Positions 6,668 through 15,584 of a DNA stretch of 15,929 bases are shown here, piece by piece. How positions within the stretch are numbered: the first letter of the stretch is position 1; each line of letters starts with the position of its first letter. The stretch covers positions 1 through 15,929 of the forward strand of contig JASLIE010000152.1 of NCBI GenBank assembly GCA_030152985.1, written 5' to 3'. A model generated the notes under the pieces. That model was given only the letters and a program-made list of their open reading frames with translations, did no database searches and was not told the origin of the DNA. This stretch comes from Bacillaceae bacterium. GTDB taxonomy: Bacteria; Bacillota; Bacilli; Bacillales; Amphibacillaceae. The translations under genes and the position numbers were made by a program.

Positions 6668-7942
6668 TTAGTTCCCTCCTTCATTCTGATCAACTGTTAA
6701 TGCTTGCCATTTATTATTGACTAAAAAATACCACACTGGCTCAAGGCGCATACTATCTGAGATGTCAGGTAAACACTTAAGCTGGTAACCTAATTGAACT
6801 GATTTAATATCCTTCAATTCAAAAGCAGACTCATCTGAAAGCAGGTTAATCACATCTGCTCTTGACGGTAATTTACGACTTGATTTATCAACTTCATTTT
6901 TCAACCGAATAATCGGACGCTTATACTCATATAATTCAGTTGAACGCCATTCTTGATTAATAGTTGTTAAATCATTAGGTGCGTAAACAGGTAAATTATT
7001 AAACATTAACTGATAACGAATTTGATTATTTTCTTGATTAATTTGAGAAATTGCAAATTCATTCGTCCAGCCTTGATGTTCATTTATGTTCTCTAAACTT
7101 CGGTCAATTAACTCTGTTTCTGTCAACTTGTCTTTTACTGCTTCGACTGGATTAATAAACTCAATTTGATAGTTATCTTCTGAGACACGCATGCCACGTT
7201 GGCCATCTGTAAAATAAGCTTCCGCTAGGTTGGGCGTTACTTGCTGCGGGTCTCTGAATAAAGCATTGACAAAACGCTCAGGTTTAATCGTACTGACAAT
7301 CAAAGTCACTGCCTCAGCTTCGAGTTGTGATTTGGGTAAGTAAACAGAATGTTTTTCTGAAAGTGCCTCATACTCTACTAAATTTTTATGATTTAAGACG
7401 TAATCTTTGAGTTCGTCATATTGAGCTTTTTTCTCAACGATTGCTGTTATTTCCTCTTCTTTATTAACTGATTTAAATGTCACTTCAAGTGATAAGTTGT
7501 CATGATTAAATGTAATATACATTGTATCAAATGACCAAGTAGGGAAATCAAAGTCCTCACTAAATGTAAACATACTCTTAATCATATCAGCAGGAATAGC
7601 TGTTGGATAATTAATCCTTAAATATTCTTCTGTCGGTCGTTTTGAGTACTCTTTCACTTTCATATCATACATTAACCAGGTACTTATATTCTTATAAAAA
7701 ACTGCTCTTTCCTCCGGTTTTTCAAAGCCATAAGCTTGGGTTTTATCATAAAATAAGATTGATGTTGGCTGTACGATATCTTGTTTTGTTAATTCTTTCC
7801 CACCGATATTGATTTCACTGACATAATCCGGATCTTCAAATTTTTCATAACGCGGTTGATAGGTCCATACGGCAATAGATAGAATGATACTCATTGCGAT
7901 TAAGGCAACAAGTAAATATGTTTTAATTGTTTCATAATTCAT
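6668..7942 (-). CDS. yycH: YycH, membrane regulator of WalK
   Basis: A 424-residue protein with an N-terminal membrane segment (about 9-27) and a long extracytoplasmic region, matching the YycH family in size, topology and position right after walK. With YycI it forms a membrane complex that modulates WalK. Sequence conservation in this family is low, so the call rests largely on synteny and layout. ATG 7942 overlaps the walK stop by 1 nt (TAATG). GGAGG within the end of walK lies 8 nt upstream, so the two are translationally coupled. Confidence 0.92.
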   Translation of the reverse strand: MNYETIKTYLLVALIAMSIILSIAVWTYQPRYEKFEDPDYVSEINIGGKELTKQDIVQPTSILFYDKTQAYGFEKPEERAVFYKNISTWLMYDMKVKEYSKRPTEEYLRINYPTAIPADMIKSMFTFSEDFDFPTWSFDTMYITFNHDNLSLEVTFKSVNKEEEITAIVEKKAQYDELKDYVLNHKNLVEYEALSEKHSVYLPKSQLEAEAVTLIVSTIKPERFVNALFRDPQQVTPNLAEAYFTDGQRGMRVSEDNYQIEFINPVEAVKDKLTETELIDRSLENINEHQGWTNEFAISQINQENNQIRYQLMFNNLPVYAPNDLTTINQEWRSTELYEYKRPIIRLKNEVDKSSRKLPSRADVINLLSDESAFELKDIKSVQLGYQLKCLPDISDSMRLEPVWYFLVNNKWQALTVDQNEGGN

Positions 7943-9774
7943 TAAGTTCGCCTCCGCATTTCGTTCATTAAAGGTAAGACGAAGAATATAGTTGTGCCTT
8001 GACCGTCTTGACTACTCGCCCAAATACGTCCGTAGTGTGCTTCAATAATTTCCCGAGTAATTGCTAAACCAAGACCTGTCCCACCTAAATCGCGTGCACG
8101 TGATTTATCTGCGCGGTAAAAACGCTCAAATATTTTATCAATCTTATCATAGGCAATTCCAATTCCTTCGTCTTTAATACTTACTACGATATGACGTGTT
8201 TGTTTTTCAACACGTAGTGTAATCTTACCACCCTCAGGCGAATATTTAATTGCATTTGAAATAATATTATCAAGCACTTGTGTCATCTTATCCGTATCAA
8301 TCCAGACATAAGCTATTAGATCAGGTATCCGTCTAATAAGGTGAATATCCTCATCTTTTAGATTCATTTCAAACCGATCAATGACTTGATGGAAATATTC
8401 AATAAAATCAACCCGACTTCTTTGTAAGGTGTCAGCTTGACTATCCATACGTGATAACTCAAGTAAACTATTAACCATCCGTATCATACGTTCTGTTTCA
8501 TTTTGTGTCACTTCTAAAAAACGTGGTGCAATATCCTCATCTTTCCATGCCCCATCTGTTAATGCTTCTAAATAACTTCTGAGGGTTGTTAAAGGAGTTC
8601 TAAGTTCGTGTGAAACATTTGAAACAAATTCACGACGTTCTCTTTCTATTTTTTCCTCTTCTGTTACATCACTCAAAACAGTGATATAACCTGTTACTTC
8701 ATCAAACTCACCAAAAATCGTTGAGAAATTTGCACGAATTAAATAATCTTCGTTTTCATTTGAATAATCAAGAATAATTGAGCCACTTTCATGGAGTTCT
8801 GACATATCATCCATTTCCTCTTCTAACTCAAGGTGATCAAGTAACTCTTGGTTAATTAGTTCATTTGGGTCTCGATTTAAAAGCAGTCCTGCCGCTTCAT
8901 TAATTAAGGTAATCTTTCCTTGATTATCTGTAGCAATAACACCTTCTGTCATGTTAGCCAGTACCGAGGTCAGTTTCATTCTTTCTTTTTCAACAGTCGC
9001 CATTGAATGCTTAAGTCGCTCATTCAGGTGATTAAATGTCACGGCTAGCTGACTGATCTCATCATTTCCATATACCTTAACCTTTTGTGAGAAATCCCCT
9101 CTTGCCATCGTTTGTGCTTGATGACGCATTTCGATAATAGGTTTTGTTATTGCGCGCGCAACTAAGATACCTAAAAGCATGGTCACAGCAAGTGCAATAA
9201 CCGACCCTTTTAAGAAGATCTCATTAATATCAGCAAGTTGTCCGTAAACACCTTCAAGTGAGGCTTCAAGATAGATAACCCCAACAACTTCTTGCTTGTT
9301 ATTTAAAATAGGTTCGACTCGGACAAAAATACGGTCACCCGTTTTATCTTTAATAAAGGTACTTTCTAGTGACGTTCCAAACTTAAGTCCTTTTTGAACG
9401 TTCTCATCCGTTATTTTTTTCCCGATGACACCTTGTTCTAGATAATCATTTGTTCCGAGCACACGTCCCTGTAAATTAATAACCTGCAAGGTACTTTGTC
9501 CACCACGGTCAACATCAATCACAATATTTTGAACTTCTTGTTGTAGTGTGAGTTCATTTGTTGTCTTATCCCTATCTTTATTAAAGGCTTGTTCAAGATT
9601 ATAATTCAGTAACTCGATACGATCATTTACAGTATCGCGGTAGTTGTCGAGTAATTGAGACTCAAGCTCTCTTGCAACATAGGACCCGATGACTTGAACA
9701 GCCATTAAAAGTAGGAGTGTGTAAATGATAATAAACTTTAATTGAATCGAACGAAAAAAACCTACTTTTTTCAT
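7942..9774 (-). CDS. walK: WalK/YycG essential cell-wall sensor histidine kinase
   Basis: A 610-residue kinase with the full WalK layout: membrane segment about 13-32, extracytoplasmic Cache/PAS-like domain about 35-183, second membrane segment about 184-205, HAMP about 206-258, cytoplasmic PAS about 263-372, HisKA with phosphoacceptor His389 (SHELRTP), N-box about 503-511, and G-boxes DEGIGI (536-541) and GGTGLGL (565-571). It autophosphorylates and passes phosphate to WalR, controlling autolysins and other wall genes. The PAS positions that bind zinc in S. aureus WalK (His271, His364) look like Asn274 and Ser368 here. GAGGAG in the end of walR is 8 nt before ATG; the gap to the walR stop is 5 nt. 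Length matches B. subtilis WalK (611). Confidence 0.97.
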   Translation of the reverse strand: MKKVGFFRSIQLKFIIIYTLLLLMAVQVIGSYVARELESQLLDNYRDTVNDRIELLNYNLEQAFNKDRDKTTNELTLQQEVQNIVIDVDRGGQSTLQVINLQGRVLGTNDYLEQGVIGKKITDENVQKGLKFGTSLESTFIKDKTGDRIFVRVEPILNNKQEVVGVIYLEASLEGVYGQLADINEIFLKGSVIALAVTMLLGILVARAITKPIIEMRHQAQTMARGDFSQKVKVYGNDEISQLAVTFNHLNERLKHSMATVEKERMKLTSVLANMTEGVIATDNQGKITLINEAAGLLLNRDPNELINQELLDHLELEEEMDDMSELHESGSIILDYSNENEDYLIRANFSTIFGEFDEVTGYITVLSDVTEEEKIERERREFVSNVSHELRTPLTTLRSYLEALTDGAWKDEDIAPRFLEVTQNETERMIRMVNSLLELSRMDSQADTLQRSRVDFIEYFHQVIDRFEMNLKDEDIHLIRRIPDLIAYVWIDTDKMTQVLDNIISNAIKYSPEGGKITLRVEKQTRHIVVSIKDEGIGIAYDKIDKIFERFYRADKSRARDLGGTGLGLAITREIIEAHYGRIWASSQDGQGTTIFFVLPLMNEMRRRT

Positions 9775-9779
9775 CTCAC

Positions 9780-10490
9780 TTACTCCTCATCTGGATTACT
9801 TAAATAATAGCCAACTCCTCTACGCGTAATAATCCATTTTGGACTACTTGGATCTTCTTCAATCTTTTCACGTAGCCTTCTAACCGTAACATCAACCGTA
9901 CGTACATCACCAAAATAATCATAACCCCAAACCGTTTCAAGTAAATGTTCCCGAGTCATCACTTGTCCGATATGACGTGCGAGATAGTGAAATAACTCAA
10001 ATTCACGGTGTGTCAGATCAATATGTTCTCCGTCTCTTGAAACACTGTAAGCATCTGGATGAATAGTGAGATTACCGATTGGAATATCTTTCTTTGCCGG
10101 TACTGTACCATCATCTTCTTCTACAAGTTGATGACGTCTTAAATTGGCTTTTACCCGGGCAATTAATTCTCTGTTACTAAATGGTTTTGTCACATAATCA
10201 TCTGCACCTAATTCTAAACCTATCACCTTATCTATTTCTGAATCTTTGGCTGTTAACATAATAATTGGCATTGACTGTGTTTTTCTAACTTCACGACAAA
10301 CTTCATTTCCATCTTTGCCTGGTAACATGATGTCAAGTAAAATTAAATCCGGACGTTCCTGTTCTGCAAGTTCAATTGCATCATTCCCATCATGGGCCAT
10401 GATGACGTCATAACCTTCTTTTTCTAAATTAAATTTTAATATATCTGCAATTGGTTTTTCATCGTCAACAACGAGTACCTTAAGTCCCAT
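9780..10490 (-). CDS. walR: WalR/YycF essential OmpR-type response regulator
   Basis: A 236-residue response regulator. The receiver domain (about 1-118) has acidic residues VDDE, phosphoacceptor Asp53 (LLDIMLP), Thr in MLTAKD and Lys in VTKPF. The C-terminal OmpR/PhoB winged helix includes [42 protein letters not shown] and [12 protein letters not shown]. It activates or represses cell-wall genes through TGTWAH-type direct repeats. I chose ATG 10490 because GAGGTG (10502-10497) lies 6 nt upstream and Asp then falls at 53 as in B. subtilis. The longer frame would start with a GTG inside that binding site. It is the first gene of the wal operon, downstream of its own promoter region. Confidence 0.97.
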   Translation of the reverse strand: MGLKVLVVDDEKPIADILKFNLEKEGYDVIMAHDGNDAIELAEQERPDLILLDIMLPGKDGNEVCREVRKTQSMPIIMLTAKDSEIDKVIGLELGADDYVTKPFSNRELIARVKANLRRHQLVEEDDGTVPAKKDIPIGNLTIHPDAYSVSRDGEHIDLTHREFELFHYLARHIGQVMTREHLLETVWGYDYFGDVRTVDVTVRRLREKIEEDPSSPKWIITRRGVGYYLSNPDEE

Positions 10491-10535
10491 TTCTGACACC
10501 TCTTTTTTTAAATTTATAAATCTTCATATACCTCT

Positions 10536-10564
10536 ATCTTAGCTCATTTTCTAGAAAATGTCTT
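10536..10564 (-). promoter_or_regulatory. Candidate walR promoter with a perfect 16-bp palindrome in its spacer
   Basis: On the minus strand AAGACA (10564-10559) and TAAGAT (10541-10536) are 17 bp apart, each matching four of six consensus bases. Between them, 10545-10560 reads CATTTTCTAGAAAATG, identical on both strands. That is an operator-like site placed where a bound protein would cover the core promoter. The regulator is unknown. It resembles the CodY motif (AATTTTCWGAAAATT) but the halves are one base further apart. Confidence 0.45.
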
Positions 10565-10580
10565 TGACTACTTACTTAAA

Positions 10581-10624
10581 TAAAAACAAGATAGCTACTG
10601 TTCAATTCAGTCAACTATCTTGTT
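10581..10624 (-). terminator. Rho-independent terminator after dnaB
   Basis: On the minus strand a perfect 10-bp stem (10624-10615 with 10594-10585), partly extended inward, is followed by a T-rich run (10586-10578, TTTTTATTT). It starts 7 bp after the dnaB stop and separates the dnaB operon from walR. Confidence 0.88.
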
Positions 10625-10630
10625 AAATAC

Positions 10631-11989
10631 TTAGGCTGGCGGAATATCTCCCTCACCATAATGATAACTTACATCAACAAATTTATTATATTCTTTTACA
10701 AAGGCGAGTTCAATTGTTCCTGTAGGACCATTACGTTGTTTTGAGATAATAATTTCAATAATATCTTGCTTCTCACTCTCATCATCATAATAATCATCAC
10801 GATATAAGAAACCAACAATATCCGCATCCTGCTCAATACTCCCTGACTCCCTCAAGTCAGACATCATTGGACGTTTATCTTGTCGAGATTCAACGCCACG
10901 CGATAACTGTGATAGGGCAATTAAAGGAACTTCCAGTTCTCTTGCAAGTCCTTTGAGTGAACGTGATATTTCCGATACTTCCTGTTGCCTATTATCTTGT
11001 GACCCTTCACTTCCTTGAATCAGTTGTAAATAGTCTATAATAATCATTCCAAGACCGTGTTCTTGCTTTAAACGGCGACATTTAGAACGAATATCACTCA
11101 CGCGAATACCCGGAGAATCATCAATATAAATACCAGCATGAGAAAGACTTCCCATGGCAAGAGTTAACTTCTCCCAGTCTTCACCAATCAACTTACCTGT
11201 CCTTAGGCGTTGTGAATCAATATTCCCTTCCGCACAAAGCATACGCTGAACTAATTGATCTGCACCCATCTCAAGACTGAAAATAGCAACATTTTCATCT
11301 GAATTTACTGCTACATTCTGAGCAATATTCAAAGCAAATGCCGTCTTACCAACCGAAGGACGTGCTGCGATAATGATTAAATCATTTTGCTGAAAACCTG
11401 ATGTCATTCGGTCTAAATCTTTATAACCTGTTGCTATACCCGTGACATCTCCATCGCTCTGATGGAGTTCTTCTATGTTTTCATAGACATTAACTAAAAC
11501 ATCTTTTATTGGTTTAAATGCACCTGTATTTTTTTTGCCTGATACTTCTAATATTGTTCGCTCGGCTTCGTCTAGTACTTCTTCTACTTTGTCTTCTTTT
11601 TCGTATGTTTGTGTCACAATATCTGTTGCCGTACGAATTAACCGACGTAACAATGATTTTTCTTCAACAATCTCACTGTAATACCCCACATTTGCTGCTG
11701 TCGGAACACTATCTGCAAGTTCAGTTAAATAGACAATACCGCCAACTTGTTCAAGTTGATCAATATTAGCAAGTGTTGTTGCAACCGTAACAACATCAAT
11801 CGGCTCACCCTTTTCAAATAATGTATACATCGTTTGAAAGATTGCTTGATGATTCGATCGATAAAAGTCAGACGGAAGGAGTAACTCAGCTGCCGTCGAA
11901 AAAGCCTCTGGTTCTAATAGAATTGCACCGAGCACTGATTGTTCCGCTTCTAAATTATGTGGTGGTGTACGATCAGTAAATGAATTCAA
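10631..11989 (-). CDS. dnaB: Replicative DNA helicase DnaB (DnaC in B. subtilis naming)
   Basis: A 452-residue hexameric replicative helicase that unwinds DNA ahead of the fork. The N-terminal primase-interacting domain (about 8-110) contains PPHNLEAEQSVLGAILL. A linker leads to the RecA-like ATPase domain with Walker A (ARPSVGKT, 209-216), Walker B (IIIDYLQL), SQLSRGVE and the C-terminal SKQRNGPTG motif. All motifs are intact and the length is normal. Translation starts at TTG 11989, preceded 7 nt upstream by the strong site GAGGAGG; the following residues match the family start and no in-frame ATG lies near. It is 27 nt after rplI and ends its operon. purA, which often follows dnaB in related genomes, is absent; walR comes next. 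Confidence 0.97.
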   Translation of the reverse strand: MNSFTDRTPPHNLEAEQSVLGAILLEPEAFSTAAELLLPSDFYRSNHQAIFQTMYTLFEKGEPIDVVTVATTLANIDQLEQVGGIVYLTELADSVPTAANVGYYSEIVEEKSLLRRLIRTATDIVTQTYEKEDKVEEVLDEAERTILEVSGKKNTGAFKPIKDVLVNVYENIEELHQSDGDVTGIATGYKDLDRMTSGFQQNDLIIIAARPSVGKTAFALNIAQNVAVNSDENVAIFSLEMGADQLVQRMLCAEGNIDSQRLRTGKLIGEDWEKLTLAMGSLSHAGIYIDDSPGIRVSDIRSKCRRLKQEHGLGMIIIDYLQLIQGSEGSQDNRQQEVSEISRSLKGLARELEVPLIALSQLSRGVESRQDKRPMMSDLRESGSIEQDADIVGFLYRDDYYDDESEKQDIIEIIISKQRNGPTGTIELAFVKEYNKFVDVSYHYGEGDIPPA

Positions 11990-12016
11990 AGTCCTGCCTC
12001 CTCTAGCTCGGAAGCT

Positions 12017-12463
12017 TTACGCTTCACTCACATGTACATTAATCGTTCCTGTTACTTCTGGATGTAATTTCACTCTGACTTTCGTTGTACCAAGTGACTT
12101 AATCGGCTCATCGAGTTCAATTTTACGACGATCTACGACTAAATCATGCTTAGCCTTTAATTCTTCTGCGATTTGTTTATTTGTAATTGACCCAAATAAG
12201 CGTCCATCATCTCCTGACTTAGCAGTGATTTCTACTTTCACTTTTTCAAGTGCTATTTTTAACTCTTCTGCTTCTTGTTTTTCTTCCCGAGCAGTTCTTT
12301 CTGCCTTTTTCTGCTGTGACTTTAATTTATTTAAGTTAGCTGCTGTTGCTTCTTCTGCTAAATTATTTTTAATTAAATAGTTTTGTGCATAACCTGGTGA
12401 AACCTTTTTAACCTCACCTTTTTTCCCTTGCCCTTTAACATCTTTTAATAAAATTACTTTCAT
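12017..12463 (-). CDS. rplI: Ribosomal protein bL9
   Basis: A 148-residue bL9. The N-terminal rRNA-binding domain shows the signature [25 protein letters not shown] (opening MKVILLKDV, then [11 protein letters not shown]) and [10 protein letters not shown] long charged helix (about 40-75, rich in Lys and Glu) connects to a C-terminal domain with [17 protein letters not shown]. The protein binds 23S rRNA near the L1 stalk base and limits frame slippage. ATG 12463 overlaps the gdpP stop by 4 nt (ATGA), with AAGGGAG upstream, so translation is coupled to gdpP. Length and motifs are complete. Confidence 0.98.
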   Translation of the reverse strand: MKVILLKDVKGQGKKGEVKKVSPGYAQNYLIKNNLAEEATAANLNKLKSQQKKAERTAREEKQEAEELKIALEKVKVEITAKSGDDGRLFGSITNKQIAEELKAKHDLVVDRRKIELDEPIKSLGTTKVRVKLHPEVTGTINVHVSEA

Positions 12464-14475
12464 GATTCATTTCTCCCTTCTAGATATAGATCAATTGCTT
12501 CTTGTAACATTGCTTCTACCTCATCAATCGTCTTACCTTCTACTTGGGTCGCTGCATTTGTTAAATGGCCTCCACCCTCTAAAGATTCCATAATGATTTG
12601 AACATTTACCTCTCCAAGAGAACGGGCACTTATAGATATTTTACCATCATCACGCGTAGAAATAACAAATGATGCTTCGACTTGATTCATTGTCAGTAAA
12701 GTATCGGCTGTTTGTGCGATTAAAATTTGATTAAACCGGTCTTTTTCATCTGCCTTAGCAATTGCTAAATGATCTTTATATAAATATGATTTCTCAATTA
12801 ACTTACCCTTCTTAACATAGGTATCTAAGTCTTCTTTTAAAAAATGTTGAATAATGACCGGGTCTGCACCTTTTGAACGTAAGTATGATGCTGCATCAAA
12901 AGTACGTGAACCTGTTCTTAAAGCAAAACTCTTCGTATCAACAATAATACCCGCAAGTAGTGATGTTGCCTCAAGTGAACTTAACTTTTTCTTCTTCGGT
13001 TGATATTCGATCAATTCCGTTACTAATTCGGCTGTTGATGAAGCATAAGGCTCCATGTAAACAAGGATCGGACTTTCAATAAAGTCTTCGCCGCGACGAT
13101 GATGATCAATCACAACTCTTCGGTCTGTTTGATGAAGCAGCGTTTCATGCGCAACCATACTCGGACGATGCGTATCAACTACAACGACTAAACTCTTCTT
13201 CGTAATAATTGCCTCTGCATCCTCTGGACTAATAAAGTGACGCCATAATTCGCCTTCTTCTTTGATTCGATCAAGTACTCGGGTGACACCTGTTGTCACA
13301 TCTGACTCATCAAATACAACATAACCCTCAACCTCGTTTGATTTAGCAATATTTAAAACACCGATTGTTGAACCAAGCGAGTCCATATCAGGTCCTTTAT
13401 GCCCCATTATTATAACATTGTCACTTTCAATCACAAGTTCCTTAAGGGCATGAGAGATGACACGTGCTCTTACGCGGGTTCGCTTTTCCATTGGGTTTGT
13501 TTTACCGCCATAAAAACGGACCTTACCTTCTTCATCACGAATTGTGATTTGGTCTCCCCCTCGCCCTAAAGCAAGATCAAGTCCAGATTGAGCAAGTTTA
13601 GCAAGTTCAGGTACACTTACCTCACCTGTTCCGATTCCAATACTTAAGGTCACTGGATTTCTTTGTCCTTCATCAACAATGATTTGACGGACCTCGTCTA
13701 AAATTTCAAATTTAGACCTTTCTACACTTTCAAGTACCTCTTCATTCAAGATACCTAAAAAACGATCTTGACTAGTTCGCTTCAAGTAAAACCCGTAATT
13801 ATCCGCCCAATTATTTAAGGCCTGAGTCACTTTTGAATTTAATAAACTTCTTGTATTATCACTCATATTTCGGGAAATTTCTTCATAGTTATCTAAATAG
13901 ATAAATGCAATCACTGTTTTTTCATGATGATAATCTCTTTTTAACTTTAGGTATTTCGTATTATCAAATAAATAGATTAATCTTTTTTTATGGTCAATGA
14001 TTGTTTGAAACTCTAAATCCTCAATCTTTATTTGATAATTTTCTTTGACTTCTTTTTCTTCAGCTAAGACTGCTTCCTTATTTTCTAAATCAGCAAGTTC
14101 ATAGAGTTCGGATGAAATTATTTTAAGCGAACTGCCTATCGAAGTCTCACCTTCATAAAAATCTTTTAAATATGGATTGACCCATTCAATTTCCCGGTAC
14201 TCATTATACAGGATAATTCCAATTGGCATCTCCATCAAAGCATCCTTTTCAACGCTTTCAACTCGGTAGGATAAATTCGTAATATAATCTAACTCTTTTT
14301 CACGACGTTCTTTTTCTGACTCATGCATGTAAAAGAAAGTTAAAATAAAGAGTACCGCTAAAACAAGTGCCAAGATCCAATGAAAATAAAATAGTATAGC
14401 TATTGTAATGATTGATAAAAGATAAATTAACCAAATATGATGACTAATTAACGGCTTGTCTTTTAACTCTTTCAT
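12460..14475 (-). CDS. gdpP: GdpP/YybT cyclic-di-AMP phosphodiesterase
   Basis: A 671-residue membrane-bound phosphodiesterase with the standard layout: two membrane segments (about 12-50), a PAS domain (about 75-165), a degenerate GGDEF domain (about 185-320, ending GRGGDQ) and DHH/DHHA1 catalytic domains. DHH motif residues are visible: His359, Asp363 and Asp365 (GHKGPDMDS), Asp434 (VVDTHRP), Asp457-His458-His459, and Asp513 (GIIVDTKS). The DHHA1 part has [11 protein letters not shown]. It cleaves c-di-AMP to pApA, affecting potassium and osmotic balance, wall stress and beta-lactam tolerance. AAGGAG lies 11 nt before ATG, and the gap to yybS is 15 nt. No catalytic residue is missing. Confidence 0.96.
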   Translation of the reverse strand: MKELKDKPLISHHIWLIYLLSIITIAILFYFHWILALVLAVLFILTFFYMHESEKERREKELDYITNLSYRVESVEKDALMEMPIGIILYNEYREIEWVNPYLKDFYEGETSIGSSLKIISSELYELADLENKEAVLAEEKEVKENYQIKIEDLEFQTIIDHKKRLIYLFDNTKYLKLKRDYHHEKTVIAFIYLDNYEEISRNMSDNTRSLLNSKVTQALNNWADNYGFYLKRTSQDRFLGILNEEVLESVERSKFEILDEVRQIIVDEGQRNPVTLSIGIGTGEVSVPELAKLAQSGLDLALGRGGDQITIRDEEGKVRFYGGKTNPMEKRTRVRARVISHALKELVIESDNVIIMGHKGPDMDSLGSTIGVLNIAKSNEVEGYVVFDESDVTTGVTRVLDRIKEEGELWRHFISPEDAEAIITKKSLVVVVDTHRPSMVAHETLLHQTDRRVVIDHHRRGEDFIESPILVYMEPYASSTAELVTELIEYQPKKKKLSSLEATSLLAGIIVDTKSFALRTGSRTFDAASYLRSKGADPVIIQHFLKEDLDTYVKKGKLIEKSYLYKDHLAIAKADEKDRFNQILIAQTADTLLTMNQVEASFVISTRDDGKISISARSLGEVNVQIIMESLEGGGHLTNAATQVEGKTIDEVEAMLQEAIDLYLEGRNES

Positions 14476-14490
14476 ACATGTCTCAACTCC

Positions 14491-15429
14491 TTATTTTTCA
14501 GCCTTTAAACTTAACCTTCGCTTTAACTGGAAACCAAGATCAATGACACCGAGTAAGCGAACAATCGGAAGCAATATAAGAGCAAAAATCAACATAAACA
14601 CCATCAAGACTTTTGGTAGTCCCTTGTATTTACTGTAAAACACAATAAACGATAACCCTTGAATCACCATTAAACTTCCTAAAATAATCCCCGCATTGCT
14701 TATGATTATCGCAAAATTTGTCTGCTCTCCGGTTGTAAAGAGCGATACAAATAATGTCAGAAAATAAAGCCAAAAAAGCGACATGGGTAAATTAAAAGCA
14801 GCAAATGGTGGAAACCGATATTTTTCTTGAAAAACACGGTTCATGATCAGATAACTCATCCATTGTGTTAAAAAGGCTAATATAATACTCGCTACTGCTA
14901 AGCTAGCAGGTAGCATGAGCGTAACAAGTTTCATCTGTTCTCTGATGAGTTCAATTTGTTCTGTTGCTTGTTCTTCTAGTCCGGCCTCTTTAAATAATGT
15001 TTCAGAAACTTCCATTGATTCATCAACCATTCGATTGATTTCTGCCTGCCAGTCAATAATTAAAACAACTTGTGAAACAATAAATAATAAAACAAAACCA
15101 ACTAAATAAGCCAAAGCTCCTTTTGCCCAAATCTCATAGCTTGAATTCTTTTTATAGATAGATGTACCGATTACTGTTCCTGTTAAACTTGCTAAAAGTG
15201 TTAATGGCAAGGAAATCACGGTTGCAAACATGATTGAAAGCAAGAAGGATAAAAGAACTAAAACAAGTGTTGCTTTATAGCTGTATCTAGACGCATATAC
15301 AACAAAGGGAATTGGAATCAAAAACATTCCCACTAAAACAAATAATGGCACATACATTGTAAGTAGTAGTAATATAATATATACAGCCATTAAAAGTGCG
15401 CCATCTGTTATTTTTTTTGATTGATCCAT
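14491..15429 (-). CDS. yybS: YybS family membrane protein (DUF2232)
   Basis: A 312-residue polytopic membrane protein with about eight hydrophobic segments, beginning directly after a short cytosolic head (MDQSKKITDGALLM). A soluble, Glu-rich stretch lies near residues 130-165. Size, topology and position immediately upstream of gdpP match YybS of B. subtilis and its relatives (DUF2232). The function is not established; the fold resembles small-molecule ECF-type S components in hydropathy only, so no substrate is proposed. ATG 15429 has GAGGTG 5 nt upstream. It is the first gene of the yybS-gdpP-rplI-dnaB transcript, and a divergent promoter region separates it from the DUF1189 gene. Confidence 0.88.
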   Translation of the reverse strand: MDQSKKITDGALLMAVYIILLLLTMYVPLFVLVGMFLIPIPFVVYASRYSYKATLVLVLLSFLLSIMFATVISLPLTLLASLTGTVIGTSIYKKNSSYEIWAKGALAYLVGFVLLFIVSQVVLIIDWQAEINRMVDESMEVSETLFKEAGLEEQATEQIELIREQMKLVTLMLPASLAVASIILAFLTQWMSYLIMNRVFQEKYRFPPFAAFNLPMSLFWLYFLTLFVSLFTTGEQTNFAIIISNAGIILGSLMVIQGLSFIVFYSKYKGLPKVLMVFMLIFALILLPIVRLLGVIDLGFQLKRRLSLKAEK

Positions 15430-15461
15430 TTTTACACCTCTAATTTAATACTCATTCTACT

Positions 15462-15470
15462 ATAATAACA
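15462..15470 (-). promoter_or_regulatory. Candidate extended -10 promoter of the yybS-gdpP-rplI-dnaB operon
   Basis: The minus strand reads TGTTATTAT, an extended -10 element (TG-n-TATTAT). No good -35 sits at the expected distance, where instead a repeated 12-mer is found, which suggests possible activator control. Confidence 0.45.
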
Positions 15471-15477
15471 GATTTCT

Positions 15478-15510
15478 AAGCGATACTTAAATCATTTCAA
15501 GCGATTCTTA
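15478..15510. repeat. Pair of direct repeats AAGCGATWCTTA, 21 bp apart
   Basis: AAGCGATACTTA (15478-15489) and AAGCGATTCTTA (15499-15510) differ at one base and are offset by 21 bp, two helical turns. Both are preceded by TTTC. Each contains a short inverted repeat (TAAG-N5-CTTA in the first; CAAG-N5-CTTA in the second). They look like a tandem binding site for a regulator of the divergent genes. Confidence 0.5.
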
Positions 15511-15540
15511 GGCAATTTATATATATATATACCCCTTCCA

Positions 15541-15549
15541 TGATATGAT
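15541..15549 (+). promoter_or_regulatory. Candidate extended -10 promoter of the DUF1189 gene
   Basis: TGATATGAT fits an extended -10 element (TG-n-TATGAT). The place where a -35 would fall is occupied by a TA dinucleotide run (15518-15531). The gene starts 36 bp downstream. Confidence 0.4.
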
Positions 15550-15584
15550 AAGCATAAGAGAATACAATAAAGGATTTGAATGAA

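Noticed and set aside
10545..10560. CodY box upstream of walR
   Set aside because: The half-sites resemble CodY but are separated by two central bases instead of one, so I keep it only as an unassigned palindrome.
11518..11769. 83-codon open frame on the plus strand
   Set aside because: It is the antisense shadow of conserved dnaB coding sequence.
14456..15109. Plus-strand open frames at 14456-14638 and 14915-15109
   Set aside because: They are antisense to yybS/gdpP, without ribosome binding sites or recognisable protein features.
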